Assembly: GCF_028554725.1 (NCBI RefSeq)
Contig: NC_071668.1
Location: 9,407,001 to 9,471,000 of the forward strand
From: Zeugodacus cucurbitae
Lineage: Eukaryota; Arthropoda; Insecta; Diptera; Tephritidae
Direction: 5' to 3'
DNA: 64,000 bases
Numbering within the stretch: position 1 is the stretch's first letter; each line of letters starts with the position of its first letter. Of the stretch, positions 35,683 to 48,750 are shown piece by piece. A program made the translations under genes and the position numbers. A model generated the notes under the pieces. That model made no database searches. It was given only the letters and a program-made list of their open reading frames with translations, and was not told where the DNA came from.

Positions 35683-37599
35683 ATGAATGTAAATAATTGC
35701 AAGAATTTCAGCAAAGATTTTCGTATATTAAAAACACAACAACAACAATAATAATTATACATGCGAGTGAGTCGATTGGAGCCCAAAGGATAATGCCAGC
35801 AGCGGAGGTGGGGAATTCAACAAGTGAGAGCACAGGAAGGGAATGACAGCACAACGAAGGTGCAGCACCGAATGTTGCGAAAACAAAAGGATTCCTTTAC
35901 AAAATTTTTAATAAATCGCAGACGCCTGCCAGACGCTGATAAGTTCAACGTAACGTTGATGAATGCCGACAAATGTGAAGCCAACAAACAGGCAACGCAC
36001 ACAACAACAACAAGAACAAAAATGAGTAAGCACACGCAGTTGTGAAGAGTATTGAAGCAGACAGTCAAGTGAGGATGCATAAAGGAGTAGAAAGGACAAA
36101 AATGAGCGAATGTATATGTGTGTGTGTGTGAGTGTTCGAAAAATGTGTGTGTATGTGTTTTCGTCCGACAAATAAGCGCAAATCCCTTATTAACTTGGCA
36201 AAAAGTCCCATATGTACAACCGAAAAGGATAATGCCACACTCAAACACACTATGTGGCATTGTGACGTTCTTGCAACAGCCACACAGCCAGTGAGCCAGC
36301 CATCCAGCCAGCTAACTAACTTTGACGTTGCTGCATTCAAATGAAATTAACTCATATCATAATTTTCGGGTTGTGGAAGATTTCGCTGGAAATGAGTTCA
36401 GAAATTTCATATGTGTTGCAGCAGCGGCGGCATGCCACACAGCACACATATACAATCTATATACAAATGTGCATGAGGTTGCATGCAACATACGCAAATT
36501 GTAAGCATTTTGTCCGTAGCACCGTCGGTGACACAACACATATATCAGTATACATTTCGCTCATATTGGCGACAGACGCCCAAAAGTAGACTTCTCGCAA
36601 CTAATTTTGCTGGCTGATATTGCTGCTGCTGCTGCAATTTACCCATTTAATTGAATATACCTGATGAAAGCTTAAATTACGCAAATTCATCAAAATACAA
36701 CAAAGGCAACAACAACAACAAGCTGGTAAAGCATCTGGCAGCTTAGTGGGTGCATGCAACACAGCAGGTAGCTAACAGCATGCATGTTGCACATATGAGC
36801 TGTTGTTATGCATCTATTACAAGCGCAACAACAAAAACAACAACTAAAAGCGAGCGACGTCAGCAGGGAATAGGTCTGATGGAGCTTTTTGACAAAATAC
36901 AAAGCTGTAGCCCCCACTCTACAGCGATTGAGAGCACCATGGGGACACTGTGAAAGCAGTGCATACATGTACAATAACAAAAACAATCATATTTCGGTAG
37001 TAAAAGTCAATTTGTTGTAAAATAAACGCTACAATAGAGCCACACTCTTACACACATTTTACGATTCTATGCGCCTGCTTTATTGTGATAACTTGTACTT
37101 CTCTCTCACATTCCTCGTATAATAGCGCCACTTAATCCAAAAACATCAACTATCCATTCTCTGTAGCGAATTTTGTTGAACGCTTGTTGCATGCCCCACC
37201 CTCCTCTCATATGTGCAACATGCGTTTTTTAGTCTAAACAATTTGGTTTTTGTCTCCGAAGCTTTGCGGTTGGGCGTCTCTGCTTTATATTTACTAAATG
37301 ACCCGACAGCTAACTTTTGAGTGCGTGTATTAAATTTGCTGAAAATTGGTTATTCGTGTCTTTTGTCAGATAAACTTTGCAAAACAATACACAAAGGAGT
37401 TGACAAATAGCTATCTCAGTTGAGTTACACACTTAAATGTGGCGTTATGTGTGGTTGTAGGGATTTTTGTGAGGCGTCTTGGTTTAAAATAAACTTTCTG
37501 TAGCTTTCTTTAATATGGTGCTGCTTAATTTGAAGTGCTTTAAATAGTTTTTAAGTGTTTGATCTATATATACATTAGGTTAGCAAATATCTCCATTCC
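35683..37599. other. Unique DNA with CAA and TG microsatellites
   Basis: Short CAA runs (35738, 36000 and 36705), a (TG)n tract at 36117-36156 and CAGC-rich words are present. Overlapping frames on both strands (35817-36344) follow the microsatellite and show no domains. Confidence 0.4.
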
Positions 37600-38375
37600 G
37601 CTTTTTTACTCTTTATTCAATGCTTTATCGTCACAGTTTATTGTTACAGTGATCGGATTTAGTTCAAATATGCGCCGTTTCGTTCAATAATCTGTTTCCA
37701 TCTAGACATCAACTTCATAATACCCCCTCGTAAAATCGCCCTCCTTATTTGCGAAGAACTCGGACAATCACTTTTCACAAGCCTCTTTTGAGTTCAACTT
37801 TACACTAACAAGGGCGTTCGCCATGGACAGGAACAGGTGGTAATCACTTGGCGCTATGTCCGGGCTATATCCACCATATAAAATACCTTGCATCCGAGCT
37901 CCCGTAGCTTCTGATGAGTCATCAACGAAGTGTGTGGTCTGGCGTTGTCCTGGTGGAACACTACACCCTTCCAATTGGCCAAAGCGGTCCAGTTGTTCGC
38001 AGTATATGGTAGAATTAAGCGTTTGGGCATATGGGAGCAGTTCATAGTGAATAATTTCCACCAAATACGGCTTGGTCACTGTTTGGGACGATTCACCGGC
38101 CTTCGACCGCGACCGTTTTCGCTTGATATTGTCATATGTGATCCATTTTTCGTCGCCAGTCACCATCCGCTTCAAAAATGGGTTGAGATCGTTCCGTTTC
38201 AGCAGAATATCGCAGGGGTTGATTCGGTCCAGAAGGTTTTTTTCGTTAAATTATGCGGCACCCAAACATCAAGCTTTTTTGTGTATCCAGCCTTCTGCAG
38301 ATCCTTTTTAAGACCTTTTAAAGATGTATAATATTGCCAGATACGAGCTCTGTAGCGCTTTATAGATAGCCGCGA
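37600..38375 (-). mobile_element. Mariner (DD34D) transposon relic
   Basis: The minus strand reads LDVWVPHNLTKK, LLKRNDLNPFLKRMVTGDEKW, YDNIKRKRSRSKAGE and YELLPYAQTLNS, then, after a frame change, VVFHQDNARPHTS and YSPDIAPSDYHLF. These are textbook mariner transposase blocks, including the GDEKW, HQDNARPHT and SPD-APSDYHLF sites that hold the catalytic aspartates. Part of the segment between KAGE and YELLP is deleted, and frameshifts break the frame. The N-terminal DNA-binding domain is not visible. The motifs resemble the mellifera-type subfamily. The ends are approximate and the relic is inactive. Confidence 0.85.
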
Positions 38376-41224
38376 AATTCAAAAGAATTTACCAACCCAA
38401 TATTTAGACAATTAGTACTTAAAATAATAAAAATATGAAATTTCTTTATTAGAAAATATGTTAATACTAAGTTCGATTTAAAGTGAGATCAATAGTTATT
38501 TTTCCTAACTTCCCTGAAGAAACTGTAGCCATTTCTTTCCTTTAGTATCTTTGTTTTGGAATTCTCATATGGTTTATAAATTATTTTTATTATAACCCCT
38601 CGAAGCATTTATTCACCATACTTAACATTTTATATAAATCAGTGAGGTTACACGATTTTCATGAGAAAAGTTCATACTTTACTTAAGTCTGGACTCCATA
38701 TAATGTAGATTCATAAAACCTCCTTTATCTTAAGTTTTAAAAGATCGAGAGAACTTTTTGTAGCTGTTTAAAAAGGTGTTCACTGTAAGTATTGACTATA
38801 TTGAATGTATAAAATAGTAGTCATTGTGAAAGCTCGATAGTATTAAGTAATGGAATCCGCTGTTCTCTGGGTCGAATGCTCACTGTGGGTGGTCCATAAC
38901 AGATAGGATATCCACAAAGCAAAGCCAAAGAGATCTGTCCTAACTGAACCTTTGGAACTGCTTTAGATGTTATTTAGGGTGCTGTACGCTTCGATTCAAA
39001 CTCGATCTTACTCTTTTTATACTATGTTACTTCATCCGTTTCTTTCTGTTATGAGGAAAAGTATCACAATCTGTGATATATGTGACTCTTTATTGCATTT
39101 ATAGCCCTTCCAGCTTGCATAGTTTAAAGTGTTTTTATTTATTCTTAATATAGTCAACATTTCCTAAAACAAATATTTTCAAGTAGGGAAGATAAGAAAT
39201 CTCGAAAACTGTTAATACCAAGTCAATAACGAATTGGTGTACGCCAACAAAGTCGCCTTCGCAGCGCCGGCAAAGTAATCATTATCCAAAATAAATATTG
39301 ACAAATGAACAAAGCAAATTCTGGAAGAGGCGATTAAAGAAATGTAAAGATAAAGTGACGCAAAAAACATTAATGGTGTGAAGGCGTATAACTTTTATCT
39401 AGAACACACGCGACCACGCGACCGCACGCAGTGAAGAACTGACAGCTGAACATATAAAAAATGATATTTTGGGGTTATGGTGATTATGAGTTAAAGAATG
39501 GAGCGAAATAAAGTGATATGGTAGTGAAATGAGCACAACAACGTGACCGCAAAATCCTTTGAAACACTTTTTAGCCGCAAGGCAATGGGTTATGACGCCC
39601 AAAGGTATGCTACGCAATTATATTCGCTTATGTGCTCAATGAGAGCAGTAAAAAATACCGTTCCATAGATATACTTGAGCAATTATTTTGATTGTTGCAT
39701 CAATAATATTTGCATTAGTTCAAGTCAATCGCAACAACACAACACTATATGCCACAACCACTGATAGAACAACAAAACACGCAGAAGATCAAACCAGAAG
39801 GAAGGAACTAAAAGAAACAAAAAATATTGCAACGGAAAACTTGTGTCAGATCTTGTGGGGGTGGAAGGTCAACATCGCCCATGCACGCACCTGAGGGGTG
39901 CACGGACGCGAGCTTGTAGCCGGAGATTAGTTGAAGAGGAAATTAATACCTCACACCTCGCACACAACTATCTCACTTACGCCCGATTAGAGCTGCAGTG
40001 CGTGTGCCCCTTAATGTGGCATTAGCGCATAATCAAAAGTGCACACATTCAGTCAACAAGACACGAGGGGCTTATTGACGCACGAGGGGAGGCGCGGAGA
40101 GTGTAAGCGAGAGTTGGCGCGTGCAACATGATACAAGCTGCCTCGCTCGCGTGTGGCAAGCAAGTTGAGCATCACAAGTAAAACGAATCTAATGGCGCAC
40201 ACGTGCTGCATGCAACGCATTACTTGCAACACAGACTCACACGCTGCACGACCGACAGCAAACGCTAATGGATAATGGGCGCAAAGCTTTCTGCGCGAAT
40301 GGCATCAAGTCATCGCGTTGTATTGAATTTTGCGGTAAACGGGGTGGACACTTTCCGGTCACATGGGCGGGCGCTTGGTGGTTGACATGCCGTACTTCGC
40401 CCCCACTGCAGTTGTTGGCGATAATTTGGACTCAATCCAGGGTTGTGTTGGTGTTAATCAAAATTTGGGGTGGGGCATTTCTTGGGGGCTGTTGGTAATT
40501 TGTCAAAAATCTTATGCGCTGCCAATCGCTTGTTATTGTTGTTGTGGGAAAGTTAAGCGCAAAGTTTGCTTGGAAAAAGCTATGGCTGTGTGGCTAGTTG
40601 GTTGGCGTTGCGGTTTTATTTTGATGGTGTTCAATGGTGCACACCTCGGCGATAAGATTACGCAACACAAGGGGTCATTTCAAATTTGTTTCTTTTATGA
40701 TCAACTGTCGCGTATTGTGCTTATCGCAAGGCATACGTGTGTCTCAGCGTAAAAGCGTAAAGATATTTATGCGGTTGGAGAAACGGAATGTTCCAAATAT
40801 ATGTATTTCTAAATATTTTCCTTTCAAACATTTGTCATCTGGTTAACCCAATGCTCAAAAAATTATACAAATACTACTGTAGAACCCTTGAAAGCTGCAA
40901 AGAGCACACACTGAGGATACAAGGGAGATAGTATGAGCAGTCGAGCCCCAGATAGATCAACTGGAGCCATGTGAAAGCCTTTGAAAACCAGCCACAACCG
41001 ATAAAAGACCAGAATTACGAGAGATTAGCCTTTTTTGACATTTTGTGGAGTTAAGTGAAGTCGAGCTGGAGGTCGAGATCGAGCGTATGGTCAAGAGATA
41101 TCAAGAAAGTTGTCGATTGAAGTTATTTTAGAGACCTCGTCAAAACGAAATAGGGGTTGGGGGAAGGCTTCAACGAACTACCCAAGATCCTTTAGCTAAT
41201 TATAACAATTTTCTTAATATGAGA
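38376..41224. other. Unique DNA, no supported gene
   Basis: No gene was recognised. The interval 39890-40560 is GC-richer. A 129-codon frame at 40363-40752 (+) is tryptophan- and cysteine-rich, lacks a known motif and overlaps another frame, so I do not call it. Confidence 0.4.
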
Positions 41225-41675
41225 GGCAGTTAAAGGAAATGAAATCCCGTAGATCTTGGAGGAGGCAGTTAGAGGAACTTAAAAATATTGAGATCAAACC
41301 CACTTAGACATAAAGAGACACTGATTTGATCAGAGAGATGCACTGATAAAAACTACTAAGAATTAAAGATATCCACTGAAAGCTGGGGAGAGGCACTGAG
41401 AGCTAATGAGAATTTGAGAGAGATACTGAGAAAAAGTGAGAGAGCTACTGGGAACCGGGAAAAGTCACTAAGAGCCGGAGTGAGCCACTGAGAACCGGAG
41501 AGAGGCACTGAGAAACGGGCATTGATAACTTGTGAAAATTAGAGAGAGCCGGTGAGAAGCACTGAGAACTAGAGAAAAGTGAGGAGAGCCACTGAGAGCA
41601 AGGAAGAGGCAGTGCAAGCGGTGTAGATCGGCGGAAGGGGCCAGTAAAAGCCGGGGCATGGCACTGATTTAAGGT
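41225..41675. repeat. Degenerate GAG/CACTGAGA minisatellite
   Basis: Variable units of about 15-30 bp built around GAGAGCCACTGAGAACCGG repeat irregularly. Recurrent words are CACTGAGA, GAGCCACTGAG and AGAACCGG. The order is purine-rich on the plus strand. The minus-strand ORF of 63 codons (41468-41659) is an artefact of the array. Confidence 0.8.
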
Positions 41676-44500
41676 TATTAAAATAAGTTATTAAATTTAT
41701 CTTATTTATTCAGAATATCAAATTACGAAATCCAATGTTTATTTAGTTGCAGCAATTATAGCTTTATGCTTGCTAAATAATCAATTTCGTTTACATGTTT
41801 ACAATATTTAAGTTTTTTTATTATTTATTTTTATTTGAAGTAATTATGAATATATTATTACCTTTTTTAATGTGACTACAGGCGTTTATCAGTTTGTTAG
41901 TCACTAATTCAGAATTTCACAAACTATTTCAAATGCTAGCATTACCAATTGGTATTTAAAATACACACAATTCCAGTCAAAGTATCCACTTTCATGCATA
42001 GAAAACACGCATTTAATTATTTACAAAGCATATCGCTTTTTGCTTTTTCTGCATACAGTTCTCTAATTACTCACAACGAGAGATAAAATATTAATAATAA
42101 TTTCCCTATTAACGATATAAACACTAAAAATTCTATTGACATATGTATGTATGTGTGCTTGTGTCTGCACACTTTTTTTCGAAAGTCATAAATCCCTTAG
42201 AATCGATAATAGCATAATTAATTGCGCCGGAAATTACTTTTACTAACCCACTCGCTTACTCACACCTACTCGCTTACTCAGAAAAAAATTCGATTTCAAT
42301 TAACATTCATATTTCCATGCGAAATGCCGACAGTTATAATCCTTTACAGTTAACGAGGCAATGAAAATGTAATGGTATATTTGTATGTATATATATGTAG
42401 CTGTAAATATATATAATATGAATATCTCATTGAAATTGTTTACCTTTCTGTCTCCACTAACCGACTGTTAAAGCAAAAACGGTAAACCAGTCGAGAAGCC
42501 GCTCAAATTACTTTCTGGCTTTTTGGTAAAACGAAACTGTAAATGCTGAGTGTTGTTTTTTATTTATCATATAACCATCTATATATATTTATATTAATTA
42601 AGCGCAAATAAATTTGACTTGCGCTCGCACCTCATAAAATATCATCGACTTCATGGAAATTCTCGAGCTAACAGCCCTTATTTGTTGTTTGATTTTTTCT
42701 TTTTTATATTTTTTTATTATTTTATCCCTTTTTTATATTCTTTTACTCTTACTTATCTCCATTTCTCCATATAACTTTGCTATTTTTTACCGTTATGAAC
42801 TTCTTCGACGCCCAACAAACTTCGATTGCTGCGAAATTGCGATTTTTATTTATGCTTTATGAAGCCGGAAATTGCTCCATATGGCGACGGAAATGCTTGA
42901 AAACATAACCGCCGGCATATTGAGTCTCGATTGCTGTGACAACAAATACATATGTATTTTCCTATGTATGTACATAGATATATATTTTTGAGCATATCGG
43001 CTCGGTTAGCTTATGACTAGTCTCTTAGTATAATAATTGGTATTCAGCTTCTGAAAAGACAAATCTACAAGTTTTAGTTGAATACTTAATATTTTTGGAG
43101 TTATTAACTGTTTTGTAGTAAAAAAATCAGATTTATTAAATTTGTATGGCTTCTAAGCTGTGTGTCTTAGCAAAATTACAGGCAATATCGGTTATTGAGC
43201 ATTGCGCCTGAATGTAGGCAACAGTCGAAACTCTTCTTTTGAAATAAGCGTTCAGTAGACGCGCTGAAGTTGTACGCATGACTGCATGTGATGTGTAGCA
43301 ACTAAGAAAATATTTCAATTAAAACTTTAATAATTTTTTTTCTTATAAAAATATATATGGCTGCTGGGTTGAAAATATTTTAGAAGATATAAAGGTTAGT
43401 TACAAAAATAAAAACAAAATGAGAAAGCGAAAAAAAGTAAAAATTTCACTTGAAAATCACGGTAGTTTGTATTGCTTCGTAATTGCATTACATTCTTTTT
43501 AAATTTGTGGACTGAGAAAATTGTGAAAAATTGCGGAGAAAATCCACGTCTGCGATCCATGTAAGGCTATTAAAATTGGTTAATTGGCCGGGCAGCAATT
43601 ACAGGTGATTTGGATGCAATTGAAGTGCAGTTCGGTAGAGCTGGGATTGATTGTGAATATGTGTGAACGCATTTCCGTTGGGTTGTTGGATATGTGAGTA
43701 CTGTATGGAAGGCAATTTCGCTTTCATTTCCGTTCGACAGGAGAATTCGCGCAACAAAATTGGTTGGAAAATCGAAAAGTGCTTCAATTTGGAGGCAAGT
43801 TGTACGTACAAGTGCTTATATGCAGGTGTAAAAATTGTTTTGACTTCTTTTTCATTAAACTTTATTTATATTTCTTTGGTCTCAATTGATATTCGGATAT
43901 ATGCATTACTTCATTAGACCATATCGGTTAGGTTGTTCTTTTGGACAGTTCTACACACGTTTTTATTAATCAAGAGAGCGTAGATTAACCGTAAAAACTT
44001 AAATTGAAAGGTAGCTTCAAAGAATCCAGTCCAAAAATAGGTTGATAACCCCCTTACCCTTCATAGAATTATAGACCAATAAGTTCTTTCGAAAGGATTT
44101 GTAAAGAAGGCAGTTAGATCACTCTCAAGTGAAAAGTCTAGAGTATGCTCGAACAGATGATCTTATAATAGTCCGAGGGTAATGATTCTTAGAGTAACGT
44201 CACGTCATTATATTTCCATTGGTTGCTCTTGATTACTTAACTGCCTTCAAACCATCCGACTGTGACTGCCTAGGCCCAAGTGAACACCCTTTTGGTTGAG
44301 GTGTTGCTATGGCTCTTTTTAGTATTGATGAGATACCATAAATCTCTAGCTGAAATGGCAGATCTTCTAATAGGTCAGTCCTTCAACTGCCCGAATTTTA
44401 CCACGACCGCCTTCATAAATTGGTATTGAGACATAATATTCTCACCTTGTTAGATCGAGAGTCCGAAAGTGTGCTCTTAGAAGCCAATTTTTGGCGGCTT
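41676..44500. other. Unique AT-rich DNA
   Basis: No gene was recognised. ATGTATGT microsatellite words occur at 42140 and 42380. The ORF at 42653-42862 is a hydrophobic, low-complexity frame. Confidence 0.45.
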
Positions 44501-44514
44501 CATCGACTTTTATC
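44501..44514. repeat. Left target-site duplication of the LINE insertion
   Basis: CATCGACTTTTATC here is repeated exactly at 45219-45232, bracketing the LINE fragment. Confidence 0.85.
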
Positions 44515-45218
44515 TCCTGTCATCAAACAAACAGTCGGCGCATTCGCGTCTTGGCTCCAACGTCACTGTTGACAGTCATAATTTCGAGGTCGTAGATAAT
44601 TTCGTATACCTGGGAACCAGCATCAACAACACGAACAATGTCAGCCTCGAAATCCAGCGCAGAATAACTCTTGCCAACAGGTGCTACTTTGGACTGAGTA
44701 GGCAATTGAACAGTAAAGTCCTCTCTCGACGAACCAAAATCAAGCTCTACAAGTCGCTTATCATTCCCGTCCTGCTTTACGGTGCAGAAGCTTGGACGAT
44801 GTCAACATCAGATGAGACGACACTAGGAGTTTTCGAGAGGAAAATTTTGCGCAAGATTTATGGTCCTCAGAACATTGGCAACGGCGAATACCGCAGACGA
44901 TGGAACGATGAGCTGTACGAGTTATACGACGACATTGACATAGTTCAGCGAATAAAAAGACAGCGGCTACGCTGGCTAGGTCATGTTGTCCGAATGGACG
45001 AAAACACTCCAGCCCTGAAAGTGTTCGATGCAGTACCCGCCGGAGGAAGCCGAGGAAGGGGAAGGCCTCCACTCCGTTGGAGAGACCAGGTGGAGAGCGA
45101 CCTGGTTACACTTGGGATCTCCAACTGGCGCCGAACTGCGAAGGAGAGAGACAGGTGGCGCACTATCGTCGATTCGGCTATAACCGGCTAAACGGTTGCA
45201 ACGCCAATCACATACATA
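44515..45218 (+). mobile_element. RTE-like LINE, 5'-truncated insertion
   Basis: One frame stays open from 44481 to the stop at 45191. The LINE-derived part begins near residue LLSSNKQSAHSRLGSNV and continues with FVYLGTSI, ITLANRCYFGLSRQLNS, LYKSLIIPVLLYGAEAWT, VFERKILRKIYGP and RLRWLGHVVRM, then a GGSRGRGRPPLRWRDQV basic block. This is the C-terminal end of an RTE-type reverse-transcriptase protein; the YxDD catalytic part is absent. The 3' end is CACATACATA, and perfect 14-bp duplications flank it, so this is a single dead-on-arrival target-primed insertion. It is fairly young, because the frame is unbroken. Confidence 0.85.
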
Positions 45219-45232
45219 CATCGACTTTTATC
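45219..45232. repeat. Right target-site duplication of the LINE insertion
   Basis: An exact repeat of 44501-44514 (CATCGACTTTTATC), immediately after the LINE 3' end. Confidence 0.85.
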
Positions 45233-46409
45233 AGGGAGTATTTAATGAATAATTTCAAGGAAAATATCAGACACTTTTTCGGTCAGTTTCTTTTTTTGAT
45301 GTGCAGAAGCTTTTTTTGGTAGCATTACCCCATGAGGGTCTGTCCTTTTATATACCTATTTATATTATAAATAGCCTTTGAATCCTCTTATTACCTCTTA
45401 TTACCATTGAGCTGTATTAATTTATTTGATTTAAACGTGCTTAACACTCTTAAAGACCCCATCATTTCATGCGTTTTAGGTCATTCTGCACACTCCAAAT
45501 CCATAATGCATACATATAAAGTGCAAAATCACCCATTTCCTCTACCAAACTTTTCGATAATCTTGTACAACAGCAATTGGCTTAGGCTAAGCATTTCCAA
45601 ATCCACTCTAAATCATAATGCACACACATTACAACACAACTCGAGAAATGCTGCGACACCAAGGGATTTAATAGCGTTTAAAAGGCTGCAGGAGTGCTTA
45701 TATCTTACATATTGAGCACTTTTTATTTCAAATTTATTTTATACACATATTTTTCTCATTGAAAGAGAGGCGGGGGAGACTTCAAACCACTTTTTTTTCA
45801 TTGGAAAAGAGTACGGAGGACTTCAAATTGGCTTTTCAAAATGCCATCAAACGCAACTGTCGCCGTGTCAGTCGGCGCAAAAACGAGACTAGCCAACATT
45901 TGAAATGTGTATTGCGTGTGATTTTATACGAAAATTATGCCTTGGCGCAGTTGGAGTGACCGTAAAGTGGCGTAGGGTGAAGAATAAAAGGGAGTAAGTG
46001 AGGTTAGGTAAGTGAAGAGGGGTGATAAAGATGCTTTAAAGCGACTGTTTCCTCACACATTCGCCAAATGTCTTGAATGTAAATCGGAAAACAATAACAA
46101 TAAAATATTGGGAGACACTTAGGCTAGGCACATAGTGAAAGGAAGATCGAAAGCAACAGGCAGCTAATAAAGTTAATATTTTTGGAGAGACTTTACTAAG
46201 CTTTTTCAGTGATTTGTTTTAACACATTCTCAGTTTTTTAACTTCTTTACCTTTGTCACACTTCATTCGTCCTTCCACTGTGTGCCGAGCCTTATCTCTT
46301 GAAGTGTAAACGTAACTTACTCAAAATTCTGAAAAAGCCCTCCAAACCGGAAATGCTTAGCCGCACATTTATTCAGTTTATTTATGTTTAAGGCAAATCA
46401 CAGCATTTA
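45233..46409. other. Unique DNA, no supported gene
   Basis: No gene was recognised. The short frames at 45407-45715 and 45759-45959 have no domains. The base pair TA at 46408-46409 is the left target duplication of the next element. Confidence 0.4.
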
Positions 46410-47341
46410 ACGGGTGATTTTTTTGAGGTTAGGATTTTCATGCATTAGTATTTGACAGATCACGTGGGATTTCAGACATGGTGTCAAAGAGAAAGATGCT
46501 CAGTATGCTTTGACATTTCATCATGAATAGACTTACTAACGAGCAACGCTTGCAAATCATTGAATTTTATTACCAAAATCAGTGGCAGAAAATCCGCTTT
46601 TTTATCGACAAATTTTGTTCAGCGATGAGGCTCATTTCTGGTTGAATGGCTACGTAAATAAGCAAAATTGCCGCATTTGGGGTGAAGAGCAACCAGAAGC
46701 CGTTCAAGAACTGCCCATGCATCCCGAAAAATGCACTGTTTGGTGTGGTTTGTACGCTGGTGGAATCATTGGACCGTATTTTTTCAAAGATGCTGTTGGA
46801 CGCAACGTTACGGTGAATGGCGATCGCTATCGTTCGATGCTAACAAACTTTTTGTTGCCAAAAATGGAAGAACTGAACTTGGTTGACATGTGGTTTCAAC
46901 AAGATGGCGCTACATGCCACACAGCTCGCGATTCTATGGCCATTTTGAGGGAAAACTTCGGAGAACAATTCATCTCAAGAAATGGACCCGTAAGTTGGCC
47001 ACCAAGATCATGCGATTTAACGCCTTTAGACTATTTTTTCTGGGGCTACGTCAAGTCTAAAGTCTACAGAAATAAGCCAGCAACTATTCCAGCTTTGGAA
47101 GACAACATTTCCGAAGAAATTCGGGCTATTCCGGCCGAAATGCTCGAAAAAGTTGCCCAAAATTGGACTTTCCGAATGGACCACCTAAGACGCAGCCGCG
47201 GTCAACATTTAAATGAAATTATCTTCAAAAAGTAAATGTCATGAACCAATCTAACGTTTCAAATAAAGAACCGATGAGATTTTGCAAATTTTATGCGTTT
47301 TTTTTTTTTAAAAGTTATCAAGCTCTTAAAAAATCACCCTT
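46410..47341 (+). mobile_element. rosa (DD41D) mariner-superfamily element, internally deleted
   Basis: The termini match the full-length copy at 57279-58573: 5' ACGGGTGATTTTTTTGAGG and 3' TTAAAAAATCACCCTT, with TA on both sides (46408-46409 and 47342-47343). A 373-bp deletion joins codon 20 of the transposase to codon 146, at a 2-bp TG microhomology near 46583. The 932-bp remnant has both ends and so could be moved in trans. Its 3' non-coding part keeps 11 bp that the full-length copy lacks, so it did not descend from that exact copy. Confidence 0.93.
46523..47235 (+). pseudogene. Deleted DD41D transposase gene
   Basis: The original ATG at 46523 is followed by the first 20 codons (MNRLTNEQRLQIIEFYYQNQ). 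The deletion then removes codons 21-145 with a +1 frame change, so translation from the ATG stops soon after. The downstream part, open from a GTG at 46582, encodes 216 residues identical to residues 146-361 of the intact copy, including all three catalytic aspartates. It lacks most of the helix-turn-helix DNA-binding region and so should be unable to act alone. Confidence 0.9.
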
Positions 47342-47343
47342 TA

Positions 47344-48416
47344 TTTATTGATTGTTTATATTAAAAACGAAAATTTTTATTGCCTCATTGAAGTCGCCAC
47401 ACTTGCGTGTGTCATAAAACGGAAGTGACGCGTTGTCATTGAAAGCGCTCATCTTCACAAGCTTTTCCCACTGAAAATTTTCACGCTTTACTGCTGGCAT
47501 TTAAATTCAATAAAATGTGGCTTAAACACCGCATTTACACTTGTTTACGCAGCGCATAAAACATCGACTCCGCCACCGAGCTTGTCACAAAGCCGCCCGC
47601 TTGTCGAACACCTGATACCTGCCGCGCTGCCTTTGAGGCGTGTAGGAGACGAATGTCCAGCGCGCTTGTAGCTTTTTAATATTCCCATAAACACTTTCGT
47701 TGAATTTACACGTTTCGGGTGAGGCGCGCGCCCTTCTCTCCCCGCAGCGCCACGCGGTTGAAATTTTCTCTTCCCCCACTACAAGTACTTCTCATGCGTT
47801 AGTATGCGTTTACATGTCGCTAAGATTGTCTTAATGTGCATTGATATGCGTGTATGTCTATGCATGTGTGTGTGTTCGTGTCCATTTATTTGTATGCATT
47901 CATTATTGGCATTTTGGTATTTACACCCGCATTAAATTAAGATTTTTTCACTCAAACCCACATACTTGAGCACCGATCGTATGTGTTGTTGTGCACACAC
48001 AGTAACTTTCCTGTTGTTGTTGTTATTTTTTTGCATAAAAATGCAGGAAAAATAAGTAAATTTCCTTTCAGCTTTCACAGCTGCTTGCCTGCCGTTGTGC
48101 TGGTTGGCTTGTGTATGTGTGCGTATGTTTCGGGCCGTTTTATTTGATAATCCCATCACGTTTTTGTTGAAAACCCGAGTTTTGTCACCACCAAAACATT
48201 ATATTATAAAAATGCAGGGAAAAGAAGTTGGAGAAAACAGGAAAAAATCGTATACTGAGGCAATATTTGTCTATTGGAGGGGTTGCCAGATTGTTAAAAA
48301 AAATTCGGGTAGATTTCAAATAATTTTTTTAACGAGTTTCCCTTAATATATTTAAATAGAAGGTTTATTAAAAGCAGTTCTCTAGCCTTAAATCCATCCC
48401 AAAAACAAGAGCGGGC
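47344..48416. other. Unique DNA, no supported gene
   Basis: No gene was recognised. GC is higher at 47570-47770. Confidence 0.4.
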
Positions 48417-48750
48417 AATCGTTCAATCTCCAATTTTTATTAGGAACCAAGTTTCTTAATCCAATGCTAACAGCTTCAGAGAGATCATCCCAGATTTTTC
48501 TATAAAAAATTACTTCTTCCGAAATGTCTGAAAATTGTTATCTTCGGTTCCGAAAAAATAGATTTTATGGCAGTCGTTCAACCTCCAATTTTTATTCGGA
48601 ACCAAGCTTCTTAGTCCAAGATTAACAGCTTCGGAGAGATCATCCCTGATTTTACCATAAAAAATTACTTCTTCCGAAAGGTCTAATTATCAGGTGTTAA
48701 TTCTCAAAATTGATATCTTCAGGTCCGAAAACATAGATTTTATGGCAGCA
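48417..48750. repeat. Tandem duplication, period 155 bp
   Basis: GTTCAATCTCCAATTTTTAT at 48421 recurs as GTTCAACCTCCAATTTTTAT at 48576, and the following ~150 bp run in parallel (ACAGCTTC(A/G)GAGAGATCATCC, AAAAAATTACTTCTTCCGAAA and TAGATTTTATGGCAG). The copies differ at many sites, and the second is lengthened by a short insertion, so the event is old. No coding potential was seen. Confidence 0.85.

Noticed and set aside
35817..36344. Paired sense and antisense ORFs of 70-147 codons
   Set aside because: Both follow TG and CAA microsatellites, and neither has a domain or start support.
37854..38331. Plus-strand ORFs over the mariner relic at 37.6-38.4 kb
   Set aside because: They are antisense shadows of the minus-strand transposase remnant.
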